Below, one piece after another: positions 50,806 to 59,145 of a stretch of 64,000 bases of DNA. The notes under the pieces are model-generated. The model saw only the letters and a list, made by a program, of their open reading frames with translations, was not told where the DNA came from and searched no databases. Each line of letters starts with the position of its first letter. Within the stretch, counting starts at the first letter, position 1. This DNA is from Allohoeflea poritis (lineage in GTDB: Bacteria > Pseudomonadota > Alphaproteobacteria > Rhizobiales > Rhizobiaceae): NCBI RefSeq assembly GCF_027889715.1, contig NZ_JAPJZH010000003.1, forward strand, positions 124,001-188,000. The letters run 5' to 3'. A program made the translations under genes and the position numbers.

Positions 50806-52326
50806 ATGGCACAGGACAAGAAATACTATCCCATCGGCCAGCGCCCCCATGAGCTGCTGTTCTATCCGCCGGGCGACGAACCGTTGCGGCGTCGACGCCT
50901 GCCCGGCACCCGCCGGCACCTGTTCAAATGGCGCAGCAGAGCCAACCCGAAGACGCTGCAGCAGGAGCGGCGGCTGGCGGACAAGCGTCCGCTGTGGTGG
51001 GCAATCGGCCTCGGCGCGCTTGTGATCGCGACACCTTTCCTGTCCAACTCGATGATCACCATCGCCGCGATCTTCTGCATGTTCGCCGCGATCAACGTGC
51101 TGTGGACGCTGGTGATCGGCACGGCCGGCATCTTCTCGCTGGCGACGCTCGCCATTGTCGGCATCGGCGGCTATGCCGCCGCTGCTTTGAATGTGTGGCT
51201 GGGCCTGCCCTGGCCGCTCATGTTCGTTGCAGGCGGCCTTGCCGGATTGCTCATCGGCGGTTTTCTCGCCCTGCCCTCGACGCGTCTCGACGGGCTCTAT
51301 TATGCGTTGCTGACCATGGGCTTTGCGGAAATCTGCAGGGTGTTCGTCGTGCAGCTCAAGGCGCTGGGGCCGACAAACGGCTCGATCAACAATGTCGGCA
51401 GCTTCATTCCGAAGGACTGGTTCCTGCAGCGTCCGGGCCTGCTGCTCGGTTTCGGCGGCGCGTTTCTGCTACTGCTTCTGTCGCTGCTGATCTTCCGCAT
51501 CGTCAATTCCGAGCGGCTGGGCATGCTGCTGCAGACGGCGCGCGAGGAGGAAGCCTATGCGGAAGCCGTCGGCATCGATTACCGCCGCGCGCGGATGTAT
51601 GTCTTCTTGATCACATCGGGCAGCCTCGGGGTCATCGGCGCTTTCTACGCAATGTTCTACATGTCGATCTCGCCTTCGATCTTCTCGCTCGATCAACTGC
51701 TGCTGCTCTTCGCCATGATCGTCATCGGCGGGCTGGGACGATCCGAGGGCGCCGTGATCGGCACCGCCGTCGTCGTCCTGATCGACAAGGGCATGCTGGA
51801 ACTCGGGCCGCTGCGCATCCTGCTCATCGCCGCGATCATGCTCGTCGTGACGCTGTTTGCCAATAACGGGCTCGTTGGCATCCGCGAGCAGTTCCGCAAC
51901 TACCGCAACCGCAAGAAATCAGAGGCGCGCGCGCGCCGCACCGAAAAGGGAGGTGAGGTCATGCCGGAAGAAGCCATCGAATTCACCGACAAGCAGGAGA
52001 TCTACTACCGCCGCTTCCAGAAGCGCCTGCGGGACCATCTGAAGACGCTCATCACCGACGAACTGATCGAGGAGCACCGCAAGAGCCCGCTCGGCAAGCA
52101 TTCCGATGCGCTGAACCGGGTGCTCAACTATTTCCGCCGTGGCGAGATGGCGGACAAATACGCCATCATGCGCCAGCCGGACGGCTTCCACCGCTACAAG
52201 ATTGTGGCGTTCTCGGGCGAACGCGGCGCGCCGCCGCGGCTTGTCGACGACCGGATTTATGAAGATATCAACGAGGCTTATCACGCGGTCTTCCTGCTGC
52301 GTGTGAATGACCTGCTGGAAAGCTGA
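50806..52326 (+). CDS. Liv-type ABC permease (LivM-like) fused in frame to DMFase small subunit
   Basis: A 506-codon frame. Residues about 1-62 are a charged cytosolic extension, residues about 63-365 a LivM permease (SMITIAAIFCMFAAINVLWT, TRLDGLYYALLTMGFAEICR, EEEAYAEAVGIDYRRARMYV, FAMIVIGGLGRSEGAVIG). Residues 386-506 match the small subunit of N,N-dimethylformamidase (YYRRFQKRLRDHLKTLI, YAIMRQPDGFHRYKIVAF, AYHAVFLLRVNDLLES). No stop separates them. A strong internal ribosome site and ATG at 51961 suggest the small subunit is also made alone. A (GC)6 tract at 51925-51936 lies just before the junction; an out-of-frame TGA sits at 51954. Confidence 0.85.
   Translation: MAQDKKYYPIGQRPHELLFYPPGDEPLRRRRLPGTRRHLFKWRSRANPKTLQQERRLADKRPLWWAIGLGALVIATPFLSNSMITIAAIFCMFAAINVLWTLVIGTAGIFSLATLAIVGIGGYAAAALNVWLGLPWPLMFVAGGLAGLLIGGFLALPSTRLDGLYYALLTMGFAEICRVFVVQLKALGPTNGSINNVGSFIPKDWFLQRPGLLLGFGGAFLLLLLSLLIFRIVNSERLGMLLQTAREEEAYAEAVGIDYRRARMYVFLITSGSLGVIGAFYAMFYMSISPSIFSLDQLLLLFAMIVIGGLGRSEGAVIGTAVVVLIDKGMLELGPLRILLIAAIMLVVTLFANNGLVGIREQFRNYRNRKKSEARARRTEKGGEVMPEEAIEFTDKQEIYYRRFQKRLRDHLKTLITDELIEEHRKSPLGKHSDALNRVLNYFRRGEMADKYAIMRQPDGFHRYKIVAFSGERGAPPRLVDDRIYEDINEAYHAVFLLRVNDLLES
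51925..51936 (+). repeat. (GC)6 dinucleotide tract before the LivM-DmfA1 junction
   Basis: Twelve bases of alternating GC encode Ala-Arg-Ala-Arg. Loss of one GC unit would shift the frame into the TGA at 51954-51956 and separate the permease from the enzyme subunit, so the tract could act as a slippage-prone switch or be the scar of a past indel. Confidence 0.8.
51948..51958 (+). promoter_or_regulatory. Strong internal Shine-Dalgarno for the DMFase small subunit
   Basis: GGGAGGTGAGG lies 2-12 nt before the ATG at 51961; GGGAGGTGA matches eight of nine bases of the complement to the 16S 3' end, with GGAGG at 7 nt spacing. Such a perfect site inside an open frame argues that the small subunit gene has its own start. 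Confidence 0.85.
51961..52326 (+). CDS. dmfA1: N,N-dimethylformamidase-type amide hydrolase, small subunit
   Basis: A 121-residue acidic/helical protein if started at its own ATG. It matches the DMFase small subunit (about 132 residues in Paracoccus): an N-terminal YYRRFQ helix, a middle EEHRKSPLGKHSDALNRVLNYFRR segment and a C-terminal IYEDINEAYHAVFLLRVND segment. The small subunit packs against the large catalytic one in the alpha2beta2 enzyme. It is in the same frame as the upstream permease, so a fused form is also possible. The large-subunit gene begins 4 nt after its stop. Confidence 0.82.
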   Translation: MPEEAIEFTDKQEIYYRRFQKRLRDHLKTLITDELIEEHRKSPLGKHSDALNRVLNYFRRGEMADKYAIMRQPDGFHRYKIVAFSGERGAPPRLVDDRIYEDINEAYHAVFLLRVNDLLES

Positions 52327-52330
52327 CGCA

Positions 52331-54640
52331 ATGACCAATACCCGCATATTCGGCTATGCCGACCCGCTGAACGCGAAGGCCGGCGACAGCGTCGATTTCA
52401 TGATCTCGGTCGAAGGCCGGCATGAGGTGGAAGCCAAGCTTGTCCGGCTGATCCATGGCGACGAGAACCCGGACGGTCCCGGCTTCATCGAGGAGGAAAT
52501 CGATGTCGACCTTCCGAGCTGGCTGGATGTGAAGCGGCAATATACGCAGGTCGGCTCATTTGCCCGTTGCAATGATCCGGACGGAAAGTTGGACGGGCTT
52601 CAGAGCTTCACCCTCTTTGCCCATATCTACCCCACACTGCCCAAGGCGGAGCGGCAGATGGTGATGGGCCGCTGGGCCATCGAGGGAAACCGCGGCTACG
52701 GGCTGGGCATCGATCCCGACGGCCATGTCTCGCTGTGGCTCGGCGATGGCGACAGCGTCGATCAGATCACCACCGAGATTCCGCTGGTTCCGCGCGCCTG
52801 GTATTTCGTTGCCGCGAGCTTTGACGGGCAAAGCGGCGAAGCGCAGTTGCACGTGATCAACTGCGTCAATGCCTGGAACTCACGCATATCCACCGTTGTT
52901 CCCTTCGAGGACGATAGCTGGATCCAGGAGGAATTGCGCGTCAAACCTGTGGCGACCGAAGAAGATGCCATATTTCAACTGGCCGCCGCGACGGCCTGGA
53001 ACCGGCAGCGCGGTCTCTACGCCTCGTTCCTCTTCAACGGCAAGATCGATCGCTCGGGCGTCTATGACCGGGTGCTTTCACGCGACGAGGTCACCGCATT
53101 GTCCGGCGGTGCGGCACCGGCGACGAACGGTCTTGTCGCCTATTGGGATCCGACCGTGGGCATTACCGAAACGGGTGTCGATGACAGGATCGCCGATACC
53201 GAACCGCACGGTCTCGACCTTGCCGGTGTCAACCGCCCGGTGCGGCTGATGACCGGCTTCAACTGGGCGGGCGCAGACAGCTTCCGCCTTGCGCCGGAAA
53301 CCTATGGCGGCGTGCATTTCCATGACGATGCGCTGACCGACAGCGGCTGGGAGGTATCTCACAGTCTCAAGCTTCCCGAGAGCCTTCGCAGCGGCGTCTA
53401 TGCCTTGCGCCTGCGCGCCGGCGGCATGGAAGATCATGTCCCGTTCTTCGTCCGGCCGAAAAAGCCGGCTGCCAAGATCGCCGTGCTGATGCCGACCTTC
53501 ACCTATCTCGCCTATGCCAATGAGCACCTGGCCTATGAAGCGCCCATCGCCCAGGCGATTGTCGCGCACACGCCGGTGATCGTTGCCGAGGATCTCGAAT
53601 ACAAGAAGCTCGAAGAATTCGGGCTCTCGACCTACGACCATCACAGCGACGGCGCGGGCTGCTGCCATAGCTCGTGGCGGCGGCCGATCATCTCGCTGCG
53701 GCCGCGCTACCGGATGCCGGCAATGAATTTCCCCTGGGCGCTGCCGGCGGATCTGTCGCTGCTGTGGTGGCTCGAACATGCAGGCTACGACTACGAAATC
53801 CTGACTGATCACGACCTGCACGCCGAGGGCGCGGAGGCGCTGAAACCCTACAAGGTCGTGCTCAACGGAACGCATCCGGAATATTATTCAGAAGAGATGA
53901 TGGATGGCACCGAGGATTATCTGCGCGAAGGCGGCCGGGTCATGTATCTCGGCGGCAATGGCTATTACTGGGTGACGGGCCTGCGCGCGGGCGAGCCGCA
54001 CTGTATCGAGGTGCGCAAGCTCGATACCGGCTCGCGCGCCTGGCAGGCCGAACCCGGCGAAGGGCATCTGGCCTGCACCGGCGAGCGGTCAGGCTTGTGG
54101 CGCTCGCGCGGGCGCGCGCCGCAGAAGATCGTCGGCCTGGGTTTCACCACCGAGGGCATGGACGAAAGCCAGCCCTATGAGCGCATGCCCGATTCCTTCC
54201 ACAAGCGCGTGTCGTGGATCATGCAGGGCATTGGCGACGAGGAGCCGATCGGCGATTTCGGCCTGGCGGCGGGCGGCTGCGCCGGCGTCGAGCTCGACCG
54301 CTACGAGCTGGGGCTTGGAACCCCGCCGCACGCCATGCTGCTTGCGTCGAGCTGGGGCCATTCCGACAACTATCCGCTGGTCTCCGAGGAGATCACCTAT
54401 GCGTTTCCGGGGCGCGGCGGCACGCAGGACGCGCAGGTGCGCGGCGACATGATCTACTTCACCACGCCGAATGACGGCGCCGTCTTCGCCGCCGGCTCCA
54501 TCGCCTGGTCACAGGCCCTGCCCTGCAATGGCGGCGAGAACAATGTCGGGCAGATCATGCGCAATGTGCTCGACGCCTTCACCAAAGATGGGAAATTGCC
54601 GGGATCGCAGTATACTGGCGATGAAAAGCTGTGGCGTTAG
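52331..54640 (+). CDS. dmfA2: N,N-dimethylformamidase-type amide hydrolase, large subunit
   Basis: A 769-residue protein, near the 762 residues of the Paracoccus DMFase large subunit. Residues about 90-270 form a LamG/concanavalin-like domain; the C-terminal half is the catalytic domain. The iron-site motifs known from that enzyme are visible: TFTYLAYAN and GLSTYDHHSDGAGCCHSSW for the two tyrosines, and NGTHPEYYSEEMMDG for the histidine and glutamate. It should hydrolyse a small N-substituted amide to acid and amine. True DMF activity is not proven; relatives of unknown specificity exist. The ATG at 52331 is preferred to the frame start at 52307. Confidence 0.88.
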   Translation: MTNTRIFGYADPLNAKAGDSVDFMISVEGRHEVEAKLVRLIHGDENPDGPGFIEEEIDVDLPSWLDVKRQYTQVGSFARCNDPDGKLDGLQSFTLFAHIYPTLPKAERQMVMGRWAIEGNRGYGLGIDPDGHVSLWLGDGDSVDQITTEIPLVPRAWYFVAASFDGQSGEAQLHVINCVNAWNSRISTVVPFEDDSWIQEELRVKPVATEEDAIFQLAAATAWNRQRGLYASFLFNGKIDRSGVYDRVLSRDEVTALSGGAAPATNGLVAYWDPTVGITETGVDDRIADTEPHGLDLAGVNRPVRLMTGFNWAGADSFRLAPETYGGVHFHDDALTDSGWEVSHSLKLPESLRSGVYALRLRAGGMEDHVPFFVRPKKPAAKIAVLMPTFTYLAYANEHLAYEAPIAQAIVAHTPVIVAEDLEYKKLEEFGLSTYDHHSDGAGCCHSSWRRPIISLRPRYRMPAMNFPWALPADLSLLWWLEHAGYDYEILTDHDLHAEGAEALKPYKVVLNGTHPEYYSEEMMDGTEDYLREGGRVMYLGGNGYYWVTGLRAGEPHCIEVRKLDTGSRAWQAEPGEGHLACTGERSGLWRSRGRAPQKIVGLGFTTEGMDESQPYERMPDSFHKRVSWIMQGIGDEEPIGDFGLAAGGCAGVELDRYELGLGTPPHAMLLASSWGHSDNYPLVSEEITYAFPGRGGTQDAQVRGDMIYFTTPNDGAVFAAGSIAWSQALPCNGGENNVGQIMRNVLDAFTKDGKLPGSQYTGDEKLWR

Positions 54641-54665
54641 CAATTCGGTTCTAACGCCGGCACAC

Positions 54666-54741
54666 CTAGTGTCCTGAATCTGAAGTTCGCCACATTAAGC
54701 AGCACCCTCTGAACGAACTTCAGATTCAATCAGGACACTAG
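54666..54741. repeat. MITE-like inverted repeat 1
   Basis: A 76-nt unit with long terminal inverted repeats: left arm 54666-54689 (CTAGTGTCCTGA then ATCTGAAGTTCG) and right arm 54714-54741, whose reverse complement matches all 24 bases with a 4-nt insertion. Both ends read CTAG, i.e. GTGT...ACAC ends flanked by TA on each side, as for IS630/Tc1-type insertions. It starts 25 nt after the dmfA2 stop and can fold into a strong hairpin. Confidence 0.8.
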
Positions 54742-54754
54742 CAACATTATGATT

Positions 54755-54833
54755 CTAGTGTGGTTTACGGATTTGAAGTTCCTTGTTGAGAGCGCTGCAG
54801 ACAATGAGAGGAACTTCAAATCCACCACACTGG
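54755..54833. repeat. MITE-like inverted repeat 2
   Basis: A 79-nt unit with left arm 54755-54782 (CTAGTGTGGT, TTAC, GGATTTGAAGTTCC) and right arm 54810-54833, again matching except for a 4-nt insertion and one base. Its arms are related to those of repeat 1 (shared CTAGTGT and TGAAGTTC), so the two are members of one repeat family placed in tandem 13 nt apart. It ends just before the ribosome site of the LuxR-type gene. Confidence 0.8.
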
Positions 54834-54843
54834 GGAGGAGTGC

Positions 54844-55824
54844 ATGAAGAACAGCCTCAATGAATTTTCGAACTTCGTGTCCGAAATGCACGAGCGCGTG
54901 CGCACCGACGATGCCGAGGGCCTTGCCCGCTGGGCGGTCGGGGAACTGTCCGAGACACTCGGTTTCGACGCCGCCTGGTATGGATGGGCCGATATCCGGC
55001 CGGAGGGCGTGAATATCCACGCCAATGCCTCGCTCAACCTGCCGGACAATTATTACGACACCTGGCTGACCATGTCGGAAGACGATTTGCTGGCGGCAAA
55101 GTTCCTCGAAGTTCCGGACGGCGTCGCCACCTATAACCGGACCGACAGGCTGCAGACCGACGGCATGGTCTATCTCGCCGACAAATACGGGCTGAAAAAG
55201 CTCGCCACCGCCATGCATACGCGCCCCGGGCGCATTGCCTCATTCTATCTGTCGAGCTACCGGGTCGGACGCCACTCCCGGGAATGGTCCGACGCCGAGC
55301 AGGAGTTCCTGCAATGCGCGGTCGACCAGCTCTCGGCCGCAATGAAGCTCTCGACGTCCGAGCCCGGACGGGCACAGGAACCGGGCGCCGTTTCCATATT
55401 CGTCAATGAGAACGGCATCGGCATCCTCGGTCTTTCGAACCTGCGCGAACAGCTCGGCGAGATCTGGCCCGAATGGGATGGCGACCATCTGCCGGACCGG
55501 CTGCAAAGCCTGATCGGCGTTCCGGGCGAGCACATCCTCACCGATCGCGGCCTCGTCGTTCAGTGCGAGAATGCGCCCGGCCTCGAAGGCATGGGCCTGA
55601 AGAAGCTGACATTGCGCCGGCTGACCCCGTTCGATCTGCTCACCCATCGGGAGCGCGAGGTGGCCCGCACCCTGGCCGCCGGCAAGAGCCACAAGGAGGC
55701 CGCACGCATCCTCGGCGTCGCGCCGGCGACGATCCGCAACCAGACGCAGGCGATCTACGCCAAGCTCGGCATCGGCAACCGCGCCAGCCTGTCGAACATG
55801 GTTCCGGAAGTGCAGGACCTCTGA
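54844..55824 (+). CDS. LuxR-type transcriptional regulator of the amide/BMC region
   Basis: A 326-residue protein. The C-terminal LuxR HTH is LLTHREREVARTLAAGKSHK, then EAARILGVAPATIRNQTQAI and YAKLGIGNRASL (about residues 262-318). The N-terminal 200 residues have no clear autoinducer-binding or receiver motif and probably sense a pathway compound. GGGGAGG at 7 nt precedes the ATG, right after the second inverted repeat. LuxR-type regulators accompany known DMFase genes, so control of the upstream operon is likely; the convergent BMC/importer operon is a second candidate target. Confidence 0.87.
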   Translation: MKNSLNEFSNFVSEMHERVRTDDAEGLARWAVGELSETLGFDAAWYGWADIRPEGVNIHANASLNLPDNYYDTWLTMSEDDLLAAKFLEVPDGVATYNRTDRLQTDGMVYLADKYGLKKLATAMHTRPGRIASFYLSSYRVGRHSREWSDAEQEFLQCAVDQLSAAMKLSTSEPGRAQEPGAVSIFVNENGIGILGLSNLREQLGEIWPEWDGDHLPDRLQSLIGVPGEHILTDRGLVVQCENAPGLEGMGLKKLTLRRLTPFDLLTHREREVARTLAAGKSHKEAARILGVAPATIRNQTQAIYAKLGIGNRASLSNMVPEVQDL

Positions 55825-55836
55825 GCGCGATTGATC

Positions 55837-56541
55837 TCAGTGGCCGAAATAGGCCTTGTTCAATTCCTCGTCCGAACCGAGTTCCTCGGCGGTGCCGCTC
55901 ATCTTCAACTCGCCGGTCTCCAGAATGTGCAGATGGCTGGCGAGGCTCATGGCGAAGTTGGCGTTCTGTTCGGTGATGACGATGGTCAACCCGGTCTCGC
56001 CATTGAGGCGTCTGAGGGACTCGGCAATATCCAGGCAGACCTTGGGCGCGAGGCCGATGGTCGGCTCGTCGACCAGCAGGAGGCTCGGGCCGGTCATCAA
56101 CGCACGGCCGAGCGAGACCATCTGCCGCTCGCCGCCGCTTTGCGTATAGGTCTCCTGGCTGCGCCGCTCGGCGAGACGCGGGAACAGGTCGAAGACAAGC
56201 TGCAGGTTCCGGTCCGCCTCCTCGCGCGCCGTGAACGCGCCGACAAGCAGATTGTCGAGCACGGACATATAGGGAAAGAGATTGAAACGCTCCGGCGCGT
56301 AACCGACGCCCTGTTCGACGATGGCGCGGCTCGAAAGCCCCGCCAGCGAATCGCCGCCAAGGCGGATGTCGCCCTTGATCGTCGTCAGGCCCATGATGGA
56401 ATCGAGCAGGGTCGATTTTCCGGCGCCATTGGCGCCGACAACGGCAACGATCTCGCCTTTTTCCACGGCGATGTCGACATTGTGCAGCGCGCGGGCCTTG
56501 CCGTAATAGGCCGACAGGCCCTCGATCTCCAGGAACGCCAT
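55837..56541 (-). CDS. Liv-type ABC ATPase (LivF-like), BMC-linked importer
   Basis: A 234-residue ATPase with Walker A AVVGANGAGKSTLLDSIMGL, Q-loop YAPERFNLFPYMSV, signature TQSGGERQMVSLGRALM, Walker B LLLVDEPTIGLAPK and ITEQN in the switch. It is the last gene of the long minus-strand operon, with its ATG directly following the livG-like stop (adjacent at 56541/56542). It energises the second importer of this region together with the LivG-like subunit. It converges with the LuxR-type gene, 12 nt apart. Confidence 0.93.
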   Translation of the reverse strand: MAFLEIEGLSAYYGKARALHNVDIAVEKGEIVAVVGANGAGKSTLLDSIMGLTTIKGDIRLGGDSLAGLSSRAIVEQGVGYAPERFNLFPYMSVLDNLLVGAFTAREEADRNLQLVFDLFPRLAERRSQETYTQSGGERQMVSLGRALMTGPSLLLVDEPTIGLAPKVCLDIAESLRRLNGETGLTIVITEQNANFAMSLASHLHILETGELKMSGTAEELGSDEELNKAYFGH

Positions 56542-57273
56542 CTATTCGCCCCCCAGATAGGATGCGCGCACATCCGGATCGGCCATGACCTTTGCGAACG
56601 AGCCTTCCGCGACGATTGAGCCGTGATTCATGGCGATCGCACGGTCGATCAGCGGCTCCAGCGAGCGCAGGTCGTGGCTGACGATGATGAGCGTCATGCC
56701 CTCGGCGCGCTTCTTGTTGATGAGCTCGGCAATCTGGGCGATCTCGCCGGCCGTCAGCCCTGCAAAAACCTCGTCCAGCAGCATGATCGACGGATCGGTG
56801 GCCAGGGTGCGGGCGAGTTCCAGCTTGCGCAGATCGCCCATCGACAGCTCCGCCGGGTGGCGGTGCAGATCGTCCTCGCTGAAACCGACGCTCAGGGCCA
56901 GTTCGATCTCCCTGTAGCGGTCGGGATTGCGCGTCAGCATCTGCCACAAATTGTTGGGCATCAGGCCAAGACGGATGTTTTCGAGCACGTCCATCTCGGA
57001 AAACGGGCGCGGTATCTGGTATGTGCGGCACACGCCGCGGCCGATGCGGGCATAGGTCGGCAGGGACGAGATGTCCTCGCCGTTGCACAGGATTTCGCCG
57101 CTGGTCTGGCGGTGCTCTCCCATGATCAGGCTGAAGATCGTCGTCTTGCCGGCCCCGTTCGGGCCGATCAGTCCCAGCGACTCGCCGTCATTGACTTCAA
57201 AGGACATGTGATTGGTTGCGGTCAGCCCGCCGAACCGTTTGACGACATCCTTCAGTTCCAGGGGATAGCTCAT
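56542..57273 (-). CDS. Liv-type ABC ATPase (LivG-like), BMC-linked importer
   Basis: A 243-residue ATPase with Walker A GLIGPNGAGKTTIFSLIMGE, signature ELSMGDLRKLELARTLA (a LivG-typical LSMGDLR form), Walker B IMLLDEVFAGL and H-loop VSHDLRSL. Unlike the LivG-like protein of the first importer its signature is normal for the family. The ATG overlaps the livM-like stop (ATGA at 57270-57273), so it is translationally coupled. It powers uptake of the ligand delivered by the binding protein at 59146-60435. Confidence 0.93.
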   Translation of the reverse strand: MSYPLELKDVVKRFGGLTATNHMSFEVNDGESLGLIGPNGAGKTTIFSLIMGEHRQTSGEILCNGEDISSLPTYARIGRGVCRTYQIPRPFSEMDVLENIRLGLMPNNLWQMLTRNPDRYREIELALSVGFSEDDLHRHPAELSMGDLRKLELARTLATDPSIMLLDEVFAGLTAGEIAQIAELINKKRAEGMTLIIVSHDLRSLEPLIDRAIAMNHGSIVAEGSFAKVMADPDVRASYLGGE

Positions 57274-58226
57274 GGGCCGGCCCCTGCCCGCGCCGCCCGC
57301 AGCCGGCTCCAGCCCTGTTTCGCGACCTCGTAGATGCCCTTCGGCTGGTACATGTAGAGGATCAGCGCGATGCCGCCATAGATGAAATAGCGCTCGGCGC
57401 CGGGCAGAACCGGGCGCAGATATTCAAGCAGGAAGGTCAGGAAGAATGCGCCGATCATCGGACCGATGATCGTGGACGCGCCGCCGATCAGCGCGGCGAC
57501 GATGATGGTGAAGAGAAAATTGATGTCGAACAGCGCACGCGGCGCGATGGAGCCCAGATAATGGACATAGAACGCACCGCCGAGGCCGGCGATGAAAGCT
57601 GCGATCATGAATGCGGCGAGCTTCAGCTTGGTCGTGTCGAGCCCGCTGCCGCGCACCGATTCCTCATTCATGCCGATGGCGCTCAGCGCGGTGCCGAGGC
57701 GGGTCTTCATGACCAGCCACATGGCCAGCGCGATGATGATCATCAGGCTGAAGGAAAGGTAATAATTGTTCACCGCGCCGCGCGTGATCGTCTCGATGCC
57801 CGACATGCCGCGCGTGCCGCCGGTCAGGTCGGGACGGATCACCTGGACGAGCTGGTACATGAGCTCCATGAAGGCGAGCGTCACGAGGGCGAAATAGCTG
57901 CCCCTGATGCGCAGCGCCGGCAGGAAAAAGAGCGTTCCGCCGATCATGGTGGCGATGACCGCGAGCGGTATCGACGCCGCGATCGGGAAGCCGAAACGGT
58001 AGGACAGGATTGCCGAGGTATAGGCGCCGATGCCGACCAGAAAGGGATGGCCGAAGCTGATATAGCCGGTCCTGCCGGAAAGCACGTCCCAGCTTATGGC
58101 GAAGATCGCCAGGAAGTTGGCGAAGATGATGGTGCGGAGCGTTCCCTTGGATACCAATTCAGGCAGCGCCAGCATGAAGACGATGAACGCGAGCCAGAGC
58201 GCGATGTGCTGCCAGCGGATGCCCAT
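57270..58226 (-). CDS. Liv-type ABC permease (LivM-like), BMC-linked importer
   Basis: A 318-residue permease with about nine hydrophobic segments. Diagnostic blocks are DVLSGRTGYISFGHPFLVGI (LivM pattern), RIRGSYFALVTLAFMELMYQ and MKTRLGTALSAIGMNEESV, the coupling loop. The ATG at 58226 gives a normal LivM length; the longer frame to 58322 is not supported. Its start follows the livH-like stop at 58228 by 1 nt. Unlike the LivM of the first importer it has no enzyme fused to its end. Confidence 0.92.
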   Translation of the reverse strand: MGIRWQHIALWLAFIVFMLALPELVSKGTLRTIIFANFLAIFAISWDVLSGRTGYISFGHPFLVGIGAYTSAILSYRFGFPIAASIPLAVIATMIGGTLFFLPALRIRGSYFALVTLAFMELMYQLVQVIRPDLTGGTRGMSGIETITRGAVNNYYLSFSLMIIIALAMWLVMKTRLGTALSAIGMNEESVRGSGLDTTKLKLAAFMIAAFIAGLGGAFYVHYLGSIAPRALFDINFLFTIIVAALIGGASTIIGPMIGAFFLTFLLEYLRPVLPGAERYFIYGGIALILYMYQPKGIYEVAKQGWSRLRAARAGAGP

Positions 58227-58227
58227 G

Positions 58228-59079
58228 TCACAACTCCTCCCGGCCGAACAGACCGCGCGGGCGCAGGACAAGAACGCCGATGATGAGCAGCATGGTGAAG
58301 ACGCCGCGCAGTTCGGCGGCAATCAGGGTCGTGGAGATGATCTCCATGAAGCCGATGATGTGGGCGACGATCAGCGAGCCGATGATGGAGCCGATGCCGC
58401 CGACAATGACAACGGCGACGGCAATGATGAGCGGCGCCACCCACATGGACGGGTTGAGCTGCGTGTAACTCGCAAAGAAGACGCCGGCGACCGCGCCGAG
58501 CGCGCCGGAAATGCCCCATGTGATGAGGTTGATGCGGTCCGGGTCGACGCCGGAAATGGCCGCGCCCTTGACGTCCATCGAAACCGCCTGCATGGCGCGC
58601 CCGATATGGGTGTTGCGCACGAAGAGATAGAGCCCGATGATGATCGCCCAGCTTGCAAGCGCCGCCGTCAGGATGTTGAAGGTCACCGTGGCGCCGCCGA
58701 TGCGCCAGACGCCCGGCACGATCGGGTGCAGGATCTTGGAGCTGTCATTGAAGATGAGCACGATGCCGGCCTGGATGACGACCGCCAGGATGAGCGTCGA
58801 AATCTCCACCGCCACATGATCGCCCTTCAGCGTCTTGACGATCAGCCGGTATTTCAGGATGCCGATCACGCTGCCGAAGACGGCCGCCAGAAGGATGCCG
58901 GCGATCTGCGGCATGCCGAGCACCTGGGTGAAGTGATAGTAGACATAGCCGCCGATCATCAGATAGGCGCCGTAGGCCAGGTTGAGAACGCGTCCGATGC
59001 TGAAAATCAGGGTAAAACCGACAGCAATCAGCGCGTAGAGCCCGCTTAAGAGCAGCCCCTGGATAATGATCTGGCTCAT
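58228..59079 (-). CDS. Liv-type ABC permease (LivH-like), BMC-linked importer
   Basis: A 283-residue permease starting IIIQGLLLSGLYALIAVGFT, with GRVLNLAYGAYLMIGGYVYY and the coupling segment NTHIGRAMQAVSMDVKGAAI. It pairs with the LivM-like subunit, whose ATG is 1 nt beyond its stop. It lies 66 nt downstream of the binding-protein gene in the same operon. Confidence 0.92.
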   Translation of the reverse strand: MSQIIIQGLLLSGLYALIAVGFTLIFSIGRVLNLAYGAYLMIGGYVYYHFTQVLGMPQIAGILLAAVFGSVIGILKYRLIVKTLKGDHVAVEISTLILAVVIQAGIVLIFNDSSKILHPIVPGVWRIGGATVTFNILTAALASWAIIIGLYLFVRNTHIGRAMQAVSMDVKGAAISGVDPDRINLITWGISGALGAVAGVFFASYTQLNPSMWVAPLIIAVAVVIVGGIGSIIGSLIVAHIIGFMEIISTTLIAAELRGVFTMLLIIGVLVLRPRGLFGREEL

Positions 59080-59145
59080 GGTCAGATATCGCGGTTCCGG
59101 AATGTCCGGCGGCGCTCCTTATGAAGCGCCGCCTTCTCGATCAGC

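Noticed and set aside
54641-54843. Possible short CRISPR-like array
   Set aside because: The units are inverted, not direct, repeats, only two occur, and no cas genes are present.
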